From positions 1-64,000 of the forward strand of contig CAIQKV010000028.1 in the NCBI GenBank assembly GCA_903872505.1: a DNA stretch of 64,000 nt, given 5' to 3'. Below the pieces are notes generated by a model. It saw nothing but the letters and a program-made list of their open reading frames with translations, was not told where the DNA came from and searched no databases. Shown here in pieces: positions 45,112-54,613 of this stretch (its first letter is position 1; every line of letters starts with the position of its first letter). The position numbers and the translations under genes are program-made. The stretch comes from an uncultured Opitutia bacterium. GTDB lineage: Bacteria; Verrucomicrobiota; Verrucomicrobiia; Opitutales; Opitutaceae.

Positions 45112-48100
45112 ATGTTGCCGCTCAATCCCCTGCTTCAACTCACGCCCCTGCGCGCCCAGCGCGGCGTCGCCCGCCTCGCCGAGCTGATCTGGCACGATTC
45201 CCGCCCGCTGCGCGTCGAGGCCACCGCGGCCCGCCCGGACCACGTGCCGCTCGCCGCCGTCCGGAAATTCCCGCGCCGGCTGGTCCGTGCCGGCGAGGCG
45301 TGGGGCCGGCTCTACGACCAGCGCTGGTGCCGGGTCGCGGTACCCGCCGGCGGCGGCCGCTGGCTGCGCTGGGATGAACAGGGCGAGGCGACGCTGTTCG
45401 TGAACGGCATGCCGTTCTACGGCTTCGACGTGGCCCACCGCACCTGCGAGCTGCCCGCCGGCGTGCGCGAGGTCTGGCTCGAGTGCCTCTGCGTGCAGGC
45501 CGCCATCTGGCATCCCGACGCCAAGGGCCTGGGCGCGGACGGGAATGTTTTCCGCGGCGCGGAGCTGCTCCGGCGCAACGACGAGGCGTGGGCCGCCTAC
45601 CACGACCTCAACTGCCTCTACGATTTCATGCTCGAGCTGCGGGCCCGCGAATATCCCGGCGTGCCGCGCGAGCTGTTCAGCCAGACGCAGCAGCCGCCGC
45701 TGACGGACGTGTCGCCCCTCTACCGCCGGCTCCTGCGCGGGCTGGACACCGCGCTCGACGCCCTCGACACCGCCGGGGTGCCGGCCCTCCGCCGCGCGCT
45801 CGCCGGCGTCTATCGCGAGCTGCACGACGCGGCGCCGCTCGCCCGCGCGGCGCTCACCGGCCATTCGCACCTGGACCTCGTCTGGCTATGGACCGAGCAA
45901 GTTGGCGAGGGCAAGGCCGTGCACACCTTTGCCAATGCCAACCGGCTGATGGCGCTCTACCCGGAGTTCCGCTTCGCCTACTCGCAGCCCGCCAGCTACG
46001 AGGCCGTGGGCCGCCGCTCGCCCGAGCTGCACCGCGCGGTGCGGGCGCGCCTGCGCTCCGGCCAATGGGAGGCCACCGGCGGGATGTACGTCGAGAGCGA
46101 TTCCCACGTCCCGTGCGGCGAGGGCCTCGCCCGCGCCTTCCAGCTCGGGCAGGCGTCGTTTGAAAAACTCACCGGCCGGCGGTCGCGCGTGCTCTGGCTG
46201 CCCGACCTGTTCGGTTTCAGCGCCTGCCTGCCGCAGCTCATGCGCCTCAGCGGCGTGGATTATTTTTTCACGACCAAGACCACTTGGAACACGGTGAACC
46301 GGTTCCCCCACTCCAGCTTCGTCTGGCGCGGACCGGGCGGCCACGCGGTGGTCAGCCACGTGACGCAGGGCGTGCAGTTTAACAACACCGTTTCCGTCGA
46401 ACAGCTGCACACCGCCGCCCGCCAGAATCAGCAGGGCGACATCCATGACGAGTTTCTCATGCCCAACGGCTGGGGCGACGGCGGCGGCGGCCCGAGCGAG
46501 GAGATGTGCGAGCGCGCCCGCCGGCTCTCGGCGCTGCGCGGCCTGCCGGTGCTGACTTGGGACCAGCCCGAGGCGTTTTTCGACCGGCTCGCGACGAAGC
46601 GCGCGAAACTTCCCGCGCTCGATGGCGAAATCTACCTCGAGTACCACCGCGGCACGTTCACGACGCAGAGCCGCGTGAAGTCACACTTCCGCGACCTGGA
46701 GCGCGCCCTGCAGCTGCGCGAGGCCGCCCTGGTCGCCACTGGAGCCGCGGCGCCCTCGCCGCGGAAATCTGAACGCGACGAGGGCGTCGCGTCTCCATCC
46801 CACACCCCGGGAGATCTCGCGCACGCATGGCAGCGGATGGTGTTCGCGCAGTTCCATGACTACATCCCGGGCAGCTCTATCCCCGAGGTGTACGCCAAGG
46901 GCCTGCCCGAACTGGCTCGCCTGACGCGGGAACAGATTGAAGCTGCGACCGAGGCCTTGGGGTGGAACGCGTTGTCCCTAACGCGTTCAAAAGCCCGTCA
47001 AACCAAGCGCGTTAGGGACAACGCGCTCCACCTCGACCCCTGCCTTTTCAATTCGCTGCCGCTGGCGCGTCGCCGCGTCGTCGGTGGCAAAGTAGTTGAT
47101 CTGCCGCCGCTCGCTGGGGTGCGCATGGCTGATGCGCTCGTGCGTGGCTTGCCTCCTGTCACCGTCAAGGGTCGCACACTCACCAACGGCCGCGTCAGCG
47201 CCCGGCTCGATGCCCGCGGCGAACTCGCGGCGCTCAGCGTGGACGGCCGCGCTGTCGAGCTGTCGCCCGGCGCGGGCTGCCTCGTGACCTATCCCGACCA
47301 CGCCGCGAACTTCGGCCCGTGGGATATCGACCGGGCGACGCTTTCGCTGGGCCAGGCGGCGGACGCGCCGGCCCGGATCACCGCCGGAAAAGATTCCCTC
47401 GCCGTGACCCGGCGGATCGGCGCCGCCAGCACGGCCACCGTGCGCTATGCGCTGGAGCCGGGCGCCGGCGTCCTGCGCGTCACCGTCGAACTCGACTGGC
47501 AGGAAAAGGACGCGCTGCTGAAGCTGCATTTCCCGACAACCTATCGCGGCCGCGAGGTGCGCTGCGGCACGCCGTTTGGCAGCGTGCTGCGCCCGCAGCT
47601 CGCCACGACCCGCGAGGCCGAGGCGATGTGGGAATGGCCGATGAGCCGCTGGGCCACGGTGAGCGCCGACGGCGAGCGCGCGGGCCTGTTCGTCGTGACC
47701 GAGGCGAAGTACGGCCTGAGCTGCCGCGACGGTGACTTGGCGGTCACGCTGCTGCGCACGCCGCGCCACGTCGGCTTCGAGGAACACGGCAAGGCCTACC
47801 CGGCGCATCTCAGCCGCCTGCCGAAGCCGGCGACCCTCTACACGGACCTCGGGCGGCACACGATCCAGCTGGCCCTGGGCTTTTTTGATCTCGCCGCCCC
47901 GCGCGCCGAGCAGCCGGCCGCCTTGGCTGAGAGCCTGTTCACCCCGCCCCTGCCGTATCGCGGCTCCCCGCGTGCTTCCGCATTCGGCGGACTTGAAGGC
48001 GGCGAGACGCTCATCCCCCACTGGGCGCAGCCCCAAGCCCGCAACCGCTGGGTGCTGCGCCTGCACGAGGTGGGCGGCCAGCGTGACACGGCGAAACTCC

Positions 48101-48228
48101 GGCTCGCGCCCGGCTGGACCGCCCGGAAGATCGACCTGCTCGGCCGCGCGCTCGGCGCCCCCCTCCGCGGCGGCCGGCTCGCCTTCGATCCGTATGAGAT
48201 CGTGAGCCTGCAAATCAGCCGCACCTAA
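45112..48228 (+). CDS. Alpha-mannosidase, glycoside hydrolase family 38
   Basis: LTGHSHLDLVWLWTEQVGEGK; WLPDLFGFSACLPQLM; FAQFHDYIPGSSIPEV. Confidence 0.93.
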   Translation: MLPLNPLLQLTPLRAQRGVARLAELIWHDSRPLRVEATAARPDHVPLAAVRKFPRRLVRAGEAWGRLYDQRWCRVAVPAGGGRWLRWDEQGEATLFVNGMPFYGFDVAHRTCELPAGVREVWLECLCVQAAIWHPDAKGLGADGNVFRGAELLRRNDEAWAAYHDLNCLYDFMLELRAREYPGVPRELFSQTQQPPLTDVSPLYRRLLRGLDTALDALDTAGVPALRRALAGVYRELHDAAPLARAALTGHSHLDLVWLWTEQVGEGKAVHTFANANRLMALYPEFRFAYSQPASYEAVGRRSPELHRAVRARLRSGQWEATGGMYVESDSHVPCGEGLARAFQLGQASFEKLTGRRSRVLWLPDLFGFSACLPQLMRLSGVDYFFTTKTTWNTVNRFPHSSFVWRGPGGHAVVSHVTQGVQFNNTVSVEQLHTAARQNQQGDIHDEFLMPNGWGDGGGGPSEEMCERARRLSALRGLPVLTWDQPEAFFDRLATKRAKLPALDGEIYLEYHRGTFTTQSRVKSHFRDLERALQLREAALVATGAAAPSPRKSERDEGVASPSHTPGDLAHAWQRMVFAQFHDYIPGSSIPEVYAKGLPELARLTREQIEAATEALGWNALSLTRSKARQTKRVRDNALHLDPCLFNSLPLARRRVVGGKVVDLPPLAGVRMADALVRGLPPVTVKGRTLTNGRVSARLDARGELAALSVDGRAVELSPGAGCLVTYPDHAANFGPWDIDRATLSLGQAADAPARITAGKDSLAVTRRIGAASTATVRYALEPGAGVLRVTVELDWQEKDALLKLHFPTTYRGREVRCGTPFGSVLRPQLATTREAEAMWEWPMSRWATVSADGERAGLFVVTEAKYGLSCRDGDLAVTLLRTPRHVGFEEHGKAYPAHLSRLPKPATLYTDLGRHTIQLALGFFDLAAPRAEQPAALAESLFTPPLPYRGSPRASAFGGLEGGETLIPHWAQPQARNRWVLRLHEVGGQRDTAKLRLAPGWTARKIDLLGRALGAPLRGGRLAFDPYEIVSLQISRT
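46740..46797. repeat. REP-like inverted repeat inside GH38 CDS (copy 1)
   Basis: TGGAGCCGCGGCGCCCTCGCCGCGG / CGCGACGAGGGCGTCGCGTCTCCA. Confidence 0.85.
46961..47032. repeat. REP-like inverted repeat inside GH38 CDS (copy 2)
   Basis: GGTGGAACGCGTTGTCCCTAACGCG / GCGCGTTAGGGACAACGCGCTCCACC. Confidence 0.92.
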
Positions 48229-48258
48229 CTGGACCGAGCTGACAGAAGGAGCCTCAAA

Positions 48259-48843
48259 GTGAGAAAGATTAGGATCCTCGCCCACATCTCGCTGGACGGC
48301 ATCATTTCGCCCGGCGGGCGCGGTGAAGGCGCCGAGTTCGAGAACGGCGGATGGATGGCCGCGTATCGTCATCCGGCGGGGGCCCCGGCCATCGTCGAGG
48401 CCCAGGGCGCGAGCTACGACCTGCTGCTGGGCCGCCGCACCTACGACCTCTGGGCCGGCTACTGGCCGACGATGAAGGGCGGTCCGTTTGCGGACCCGTT
48501 CAACGCCGCAACGAAATACGTCGCGACCCACCGGGCGGACAGCCTTGGCTGGGGTCCGGCCAAGGGCCTGGGACCGGACCTCATCGGCGACGTCCGCCGC
48601 GTCAAGGCCACGGACGGGCCTGACCTGGTCGTCTGGGGCAGTTCCACGCTGACCTCGCTGCTGCTCGAGCAGGGACTGGTCGACGAGGTGGTGCTGATCA
48701 CCTACCCGGTCCTGCTGGGTCAGGGCACGCGCTTCTTTTCCGACAGTGTCGACCGGCGTGAACTCGCTCTTATCAGCTCGAAGGCCCTGCCCACGGGCGC
48801 GCTCCTCAACACGTATCGCCACGTCGGATCGCTGCGAAAATGA
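48259..48843 (+). CDS. Dihydrofolate reductase / RibD C-terminal family protein
   Basis: ISLDGIISPGG...LLLGRRTYDLWAGYW...GSSTLTSLLLEQGLVDEVVLITYPVLLGQG. Confidence 0.9.
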   Translation: MRKIRILAHISLDGIISPGGRGEGAEFENGGWMAAYRHPAGAPAIVEAQGASYDLLLGRRTYDLWAGYWPTMKGGPFADPFNAATKYVATHRADSLGWGPAKGLGPDLIGDVRRVKATDGPDLVVWGSSTLTSLLLEQGLVDEVVLITYPVLLGQGTRFFSDSVDRRELALISSKALPTGALLNTYRHVGSLRK

Positions 48844-49086
48844 CGGCCTAGCGGTGGGCTGGCGGAGAATCGCTGACTAGGGCCCGCGAGGCCCACCCTT
48901 GGCCCCCGGGGATAAAATGAAATTTCGGGGCGTCCTACTTGTAGGATAAACTCGCATTGCTTTTCCCTAGTGGCGGGCGGCGGGTTGCGCGTAATGTGGC
49001 GGCGTCCGTCCTTCCACTCCCAGCCCGGTTCCGCTGCTCGCGTCGGCGCGCACCAGGTAGGCCGTGAAATTCCCAGACCAACTCCC

Positions 49087-49980
49087 ATGAACCCCCTGAA
49101 TCCGCTCTATCTCTTCAACAACCACTTCGTCATGCATCGCCGCAACTACGCGTATCGCACGCGGCTCGCGATCGCCGCCGACCTGGGCTTCGAGGGCTAC
49201 GAATTTCACCCCATCGAGCCGGACGATGACAAGACCTGGAACGAGGCCGCCGCCGCGTTCAAGGCGAGCGGCCTCAAGCACGCGGGCATGTACGTCGTCG
49301 CCAAGGGCGCCACCGACGATGAGGTCGACAAGCTCGACGCCAGCATCGAGCGCACGCGCCGCATCATCGAGCGGCTGCACGCCATCGATCCCCACGCCTT
49401 CCTGAATTACACGATCCAGAGCAATCCCGCCGGGAAGAGCACCCCCGACTACCGCGATTCCGGCTCGGCCAAGGCCGAGCCCCGGCACTGGGAACGGACG
49501 GCGCGTCTGGTGAAGGCGGCCGATGACGAACTCGCCGCCCGGGGCATGAGCGGCAATATCTACAATCACGTCTGGTTCATGCTGGACACGCCCGCCGCCG
49601 GCGTGCGCGCCATTCGCGAATCCGGCGCGAAGGTCATCCGGCCCGGCATCGCGGTCTTCCACTCCCACTTCCATCTCGGCGTGCCCGACTTCGCCGAGCT
49701 GATGGCGCAGCCCGGCATGGAAAAACTCGGTTATTTCGCCGTGCTCAACGGCTGGCCGAAGCCCGCCGAGCCGTTCCGCACGCGCCCGCTCCACGACGGC
49801 AACATCGACATCGCCGCCGCGCTCGGCGTGCTCTGGGCCCGCGGCTACACCGGGCCGATCATCTCGCAGGCCTACGACCTCGGCGGCGATCCCTACGAGA
49901 CCGCCCGGCGCTCGCGGGACTATATCCGCGAGGTCCATGCGCGCTTCCTCCGCAATCCCGCCCTGAACCCGGCGAATTGA
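49087..49980 (+). CDS. Sugar phosphate isomerase/epimerase (xylose isomerase-like TIM barrel)
   Basis: IAADLGFEGYEFHPIEPDDDKTWNEAAAAFKASGLKHAGMYV. Confidence 0.8.
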   Translation: MNPLNPLYLFNNHFVMHRRNYAYRTRLAIAADLGFEGYEFHPIEPDDDKTWNEAAAAFKASGLKHAGMYVVAKGATDDEVDKLDASIERTRRIIERLHAIDPHAFLNYTIQSNPAGKSTPDYRDSGSAKAEPRHWERTARLVKAADDELAARGMSGNIYNHVWFMLDTPAAGVRAIRESGAKVIRPGIAVFHSHFHLGVPDFAELMAQPGMEKLGYFAVLNGWPKPAEPFRTRPLHDGNIDIAAALGVLWARGYTGPIISQAYDLGGDPYETARRSRDYIREVHARFLRNPALNPAN

Positions 49981-49996
49981 CCGGCCGCGCCCACCC

Positions 49997-51139
49997 ATGA
50001 GCCCCATCGTCAAGGTCGAGATCGGCCGCTTCGACTACGCGGTGGCGGGCGAGTTCAAGTTCTTCACGCCCGGCCCGGACGGCCGGGTCACCCGGCCCAG
50101 CGTGCTCGTCCGCCTGACCGACGCCGACGGCCGCACCGGCTGGGGCCAGGCCGTGCCCGTGCCGTCGTGGACCTACGAGACGGTCGAGACGGTGCTCACC
50201 ACGCTGCGGCATCACCTCGCGCCGCTGCTGCCGGGGCGCGATCCCGCGGACTTCGGCGGGCTGCACGCGGCCATGAACACCGCCATCCGCCCGGCGTTCT
50301 CCACCGGCCAGCCGCTGTGCAAGGCCGCGCTCGACCTCGCCTGCCATGACCTCGCCGGGAAGCAGCGCGGCGTGCCCGCGTGGAAACTCTTCGGCCCGCC
50401 CGGCGCGGCGCGCGCGGACCTCACGCTCAGCTGGACCGTCGCGTCGCCGAAGCGGGAGGTGATCGAGCAGCAGCTCGCCGAGGGCCGGGCGCGCGGCTAC
50501 CGGAATTTCAACATCAAGGTCGGCTACCCGCAGTCCGCGGAGTACGACCTCGAGCTCGCGCGCCGGGTGCGCGCCTTTGCGCCGGACAGCTTCCTCTGGG
50601 CCGACGCCAACACCGGCTACACGCCCGAGCAGGCGCTGGCCATGGCGCCGCAGCTGCACGCGGCCGGGGTGGACGTGCTCGAGTCCCCGCTCCCGCCCAC
50701 CGCGATCCGCGGCTACCAGGCGCTGAAAAAACAGGGCGCGCTGCCGATCCTGATGGACGAGGGCATCGTCGGGCCCGAGGTCGCCGCCGAGTTCATCGCG
50801 CTCGGCCTGATGGACGGCATGGCGCTGAAACCCGCGCGCAACGCCGGCCTCCGCCCGTCCGTGCTGATCGTCAACCAACTCCGCGCCGCGGGCCTCATGA
50901 TCCTCGGGTCCGGGCTGACCGACCCGGATTTTTCCCTCGCCGCCGCCGCGCAGCTCTACGCGTGGGCCGGCCTCACGTCGCCCTGCGCGCTCAACGGCCC
51001 GCAGTTCCTCGCCGATTCGCTCACCGGCGAAACGTTGGTGCCTAAGCACGACATGCTCACCGTACCCACCGCGCCCGGTCTCGGGCTCACGCCGGACGCC
51101 CGCGCCGCGCAGTGCCTCGAGCCGGTGGCCCCGCTCTAG
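49997..51139 (+). CDS. Enolase-superfamily (mandelate racemase/muconate lactonizing) enzyme
   Basis: KAALDLACHDLAGKQRGVPAWKLFG; FNIKVGYP; WADANTGYTPEQAL; PILMDEGI. Confidence 0.92.
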   Translation: MSPIVKVEIGRFDYAVAGEFKFFTPGPDGRVTRPSVLVRLTDADGRTGWGQAVPVPSWTYETVETVLTTLRHHLAPLLPGRDPADFGGLHAAMNTAIRPAFSTGQPLCKAALDLACHDLAGKQRGVPAWKLFGPPGAARADLTLSWTVASPKREVIEQQLAEGRARGYRNFNIKVGYPQSAEYDLELARRVRAFAPDSFLWADANTGYTPEQALAMAPQLHAAGVDVLESPLPPTAIRGYQALKKQGALPILMDEGIVGPEVAAEFIALGLMDGMALKPARNAGLRPSVLIVNQLRAAGLMILGSGLTDPDFSLAAAAQLYAWAGLTSPCALNGPQFLADSLTGETLVPKHDMLTVPTAPGLGLTPDARAAQCLEPVAPL

Positions 51140-52065
51140 CCGCTCTTCTCCAGCTTGGAGTAGTCGCAGCCGATGAACAGTCCGTCGGGCCCCGCGAATT
51201 TGCGGCGATATTCCTCCTGCGGCGCGATCTTGGTCTCGGCGCTCTGGTAGTGGAATTGCAGCGCGCGCCGGCGCAGGCCCGAGTTGTTCACCGGCGTCTC
51301 GTGCGGCAGCAGGCCGTGGAAAATCATCAGGCCGCCCGGCGGGAGCTCGATCGGCACGGCGTCGGCGGGATTGACCTCCGGGGTGGTGATCTCGCAGTCG
51401 ACCTTGGACCACTCATGCCGGCGCGGCCCCGCCACGTGCCCGCCCGGGATCACATGCATGCAGCCGTTCGCGATGATCGCGCGGTCGAGCGCGATCCAGA
51501 CGCCGCAGACGCCGTCGAACCGGTTGACCGAGAAATACGCGAGGTCCTGGTGCCAGGGCTTCTCCGCGCCACCGTGGGCGGGCTTGCACAGCGCCATGCT
51601 GGAATACGGCTTGAACCCCGCGCCGAGCACCCCCTCGATCAGCGCCTGCAGCCGCGGATGCCGGTGCGCGATGTAGTCATAGATCGGCAGCTCCATGTCG
51701 TAGGATTGGAATTTGCGGATATTGTCCGCGAGCTCGTCCAGCCGGTCGGGGCGCGCCTCGTAGGTGCCTTCCACCTGGAAATGGAAATCGGTTTTGCGGC
51801 TCTTGAAGAGCATGCCGCGGCCGTTCTTGATCGCCTTGCCGAACTTGCCGATGCCGCCGACGTGCTCCGTGAGCTCCTCGTTGAACGCGTACTTGCGCAC
51901 GAGCTGGTTGATCCCGTCCGAGGCCTCCTGCACTTCCTGCGGCGTCAGCGCCTCGAGAAAGGCCAGGTAGCCGTCCTCGCGATAACGCTGGAGCATGGCG
52001 GCGTCGGGGCGATCGGGCAGCACGGGGTAGATGGCGGGGGGGTTCGCGGTTTTCACGGCGGGCAT
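51136..52065 (-). CDS. Phytanoyl-CoA dioxygenase (PhyH) family protein
   Basis: WHQDLAYF...ALDRAIIANGCMHVIPGGHVAG...GLLPHETPVN. Confidence 0.92.
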   Translation of the reverse strand: MPAVKTANPPAIYPVLPDRPDAAMLQRYREDGYLAFLEALTPQEVQEASDGINQLVRKYAFNEELTEHVGGIGKFGKAIKNGRGMLFKSRKTDFHFQVEGTYEARPDRLDELADNIRKFQSYDMELPIYDYIAHRHPRLQALIEGVLGAGFKPYSSMALCKPAHGGAEKPWHQDLAYFSVNRFDGVCGVWIALDRAIIANGCMHVIPGGHVAGPRRHEWSKVDCEITTPEVNPADAVPIELPPGGLMIFHGLLPHETPVNNSGLRRRALQFHYQSAETKIAPQEEYRRKFAGPDGLFIGCDYSKLEKSG

Positions 52066-52068
52066 GCT

Positions 52069-54543
52069 TTAAAACCGAACAGACCAGGAAGTCACGTTCG
52101 ACGTGGCCATGAGCGGCAGTTTGTGGGTGTCGCTCTCGCCCGGCGTCCCGGCGATCAGGATGAAGCCCGGCTCGCCTTTCGGGCGGAGCAGTTTTCCCGA
52201 AAGCGTGCGCGTCGCGGCGTTCCAGCGCACGTCCGACAGCTCGCGGCCGCCGCTCTGGTGAAAGCTCGTGCCGACCGGCCACGGGTGCGGGCGCGGCCGG
52301 CGCAACACCAGCAGCTTCACCGCCGGGCCGTGAAACCCGATGTCCAGCAGGCCGGGACCCGACTCCAGGATCGGGTTCATAAAGTCGCCCGGATGCCGGT
52401 AGTCGGCCTCGGGCCGCGCCGCGCGCGGGATCACCCCGAGAAACTGGCCCGACCAGAATTCATAGGCCCAGAGCTTCGCGCTGGCCGGCAGGCCGAGCCG
52501 GGTCAACTCGACCTGGTACCGCCGGGCCAGGCCCACGCCCGACCCCGCCTCGGTGGCAGGTTCGGTCCAGTTCATCACCGCGACGAGCGTCCACTCGTCC
52601 CAGTCGGCCCGCACCGGCAGCGCCCAGACGCACGCCCCGGCGGGTTCGCGCTCCTGCAGCAGCTCCAGCGCCAGTTGCTGGTTGGGGTCGTCGACGCGCA
52701 CTTCCGTCGGCCGTTTCTTCCCCTTGGGCTTCGCCTGGATCAGCGTCAGGTACGGCAGCGTGCCGGTCCTGACCGGGTGGAACAGGTCCACCGGCGTCGC
52801 CGGCGTGTCGTTCGGCGGCAGGGTCGCGAGCAGGACGGCCCAGCGGTCCTCCGGCAGCGTCGTCAGGTTGTCGCCGAGGTCCACGTGACCCGCGCCCATG
52901 AACGTGACGGTCGCGCGCAACCGCGCCTCCTCCAGCGTGCCGGGCAGGCCGAGCACGAGGCACGAGGGCTGCAGCAGCACCCAGCGTTGCTTGAACAGAT
53001 GGCACGCATAGCTCGTGTAAACCTCGCGCAGGTGCCGCCAGCCCAGGCCGGTGTTGCCGGTGTCGAGAATCGTGTAGCACAGCGCCGCGATCCCCGCCCC
53101 GGCGAGGTCCGTGCCCGAGCAGTCCAGCAGCAGCGCCGGCTCGCCCTGCGAGTTCAGCGCCTCCTGCGCGATGCGCAGGGCGGTGCGCACCGCCTCCCGC
53201 GCCCGCGGGTTGACGAGGCGCGGGTTGTGCCGGCCGCGCAGCTTCTCGCCGGTGACGATGCCCGCAAAATCCCACTTCACGTAGCGCACGCCCTTGCGCG
53301 CCAGCGCCGTGAAACCCCGCCGCAGCCACGCCTGCGCGCCGGGATGCGACACATCGAGGGCGTAGACCGGGCAGAACGGCGCCCAGAACCAGTGGTAGTT
53401 GACGAACGGCTTGCCGTCGGCGCCGCGCAGCAGCCACTCGGGATGCTCGCGGGCGATCGGGTGCGTCTCTGCCACACAGAGGGAGCCCGCCCACACGCCG
53501 AGCTCGAAGGACTCCTTCCGCAGCTCGCCGCTCAGCCAGCCGAAGCCGCGGCCGAAGCGCTCGTTCTCCTCGAAGAAAGTCGGGATGTTACCCTGCTGCC
53601 AGCCGAGGTCGATCTGCAGGTATTTCAGGCCGAGCTGGTCGAGGCGGCGCGCCCGGGCGGCCCGCGCGGTGGCGAGCAGGTGGGCCTCGCTCACGCCGAG
53701 CCGGTAGGGATACCAGCTGCACCAGTTCGCCAGCGGCAGGGGCGTGGCCTTGAACCCGTTGCGCGCCTTGATCCGGTCGCCATGCGCCCCGAGCAGCGCG
53801 AGCGGATCGGGTCCCGCCTCGAGCGCAAAATCGCCGAGCGCAAGGATCTCGCCCGGTTCGAGCGGAAAGTCGCCGCCGTCGAGGTCGATCGTGAACCGGC
53901 GGAAGGGCGGGACCTTCCCGGACTGAGCGGCGGCCGTCCCGCCTGCGGGGGTGGCCTGCGCCGCGCCTCCGTCCACGTTGTCCTGCCCCGAGGTCATGCG
54001 GCCGGTCGCACCGGTCATCCGGCCCGTCAGGTTCGGCAGCCAGCGGTCCACCGTCTCGAAGCCGATCAGCAGGCCGCTGCGCGCGGCCGGATTATAGAAC
54101 ACGGCGTGCGTCTGGCTCGTGAACGCGCCCATCGTGCCGTCGAGCGCCTTGAGCCCGTCGCTGCCGGTCAGCATCTGCCGGGGCGTGCGGACGCGGCCCA
54201 GGTAGGCGCTCTGCTCGAGGATGCGCACGTTGTCGGGTTGGACGCCGAGGACCAGCCGCCGGGACTCGAAGAGGGTCGCGTGGTTGAGCGCCACCGGGCG
54301 GATGGTCGGGTTGCGCAGCGTGGTGGTCACGCGCACACGGTTCGGCGTCTCTTGGTCGAACACCTGGACCAGCTCCGCCCTGGCGCTGCGCCACGTCGCG
54401 GTCCGCTGGTTCGCGGCGCCGGTCACCCTGGCGAAACGCAGGGGTTCCGCCCGGCCGTCGAGCACGAGCTGCGGGCCGCCCGGGCCAAAGACAAACCCGC
54501 CCGCCGCCCACGTGACCTGGCCCGCGCTGAAGGTGATTTTCAT
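52069..54543 (-). CDS. Alpha-galactosidase-like glycoside hydrolase (GH36/clan D)
   Basis: YLQIDLGWQQGNIPTFFEENERF; VRYVKWDFAG; LLLDCSGTDLAGAG. Confidence 0.85.
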   Translation of the reverse strand: MKITFSAGQVTWAAGGFVFGPGGPQLVLDGRAEPLRFARVTGAANQRTATWRSARAELVQVFDQETPNRVRVTTTLRNPTIRPVALNHATLFESRRLVLGVQPDNVRILEQSAYLGRVRTPRQMLTGSDGLKALDGTMGAFTSQTHAVFYNPAARSGLLIGFETVDRWLPNLTGRMTGATGRMTSGQDNVDGGAAQATPAGGTAAAQSGKVPPFRRFTIDLDGGDFPLEPGEILALGDFALEAGPDPLALLGAHGDRIKARNGFKATPLPLANWCSWYPYRLGVSEAHLLATARAARARRLDQLGLKYLQIDLGWQQGNIPTFFEENERFGRGFGWLSGELRKESFELGVWAGSLCVAETHPIAREHPEWLLRGADGKPFVNYHWFWAPFCPVYALDVSHPGAQAWLRRGFTALARKGVRYVKWDFAGIVTGEKLRGRHNPRLVNPRAREAVRTALRIAQEALNSQGEPALLLDCSGTDLAGAGIAALCYTILDTGNTGLGWRHLREVYTSYACHLFKQRWVLLQPSCLVLGLPGTLEEARLRATVTFMGAGHVDLGDNLTTLPEDRWAVLLATLPPNDTPATPVDLFHPVRTGTLPYLTLIQAKPKGKKRPTEVRVDDPNQQLALELLQEREPAGACVWALPVRADWDEWTLVAVMNWTEPATEAGSGVGLARRYQVELTRLGLPASAKLWAYEFWSGQFLGVIPRAARPEADYRHPGDFMNPILESGPGLLDIGFHGPAVKLLVLRRPRPHPWPVGTSFHQSGGRELSDVRWNAATRTLSGKLLRPKGEPGFILIAGTPGESDTHKLPLMATSNVTSWSVRF

Positions 54544-54613
54544 GATCTTCGCATCGGCGATCCCCGATTCATACTAACCTATTGGGTTATAAACAGACTC
54601 GGGTTGCGGGGAA

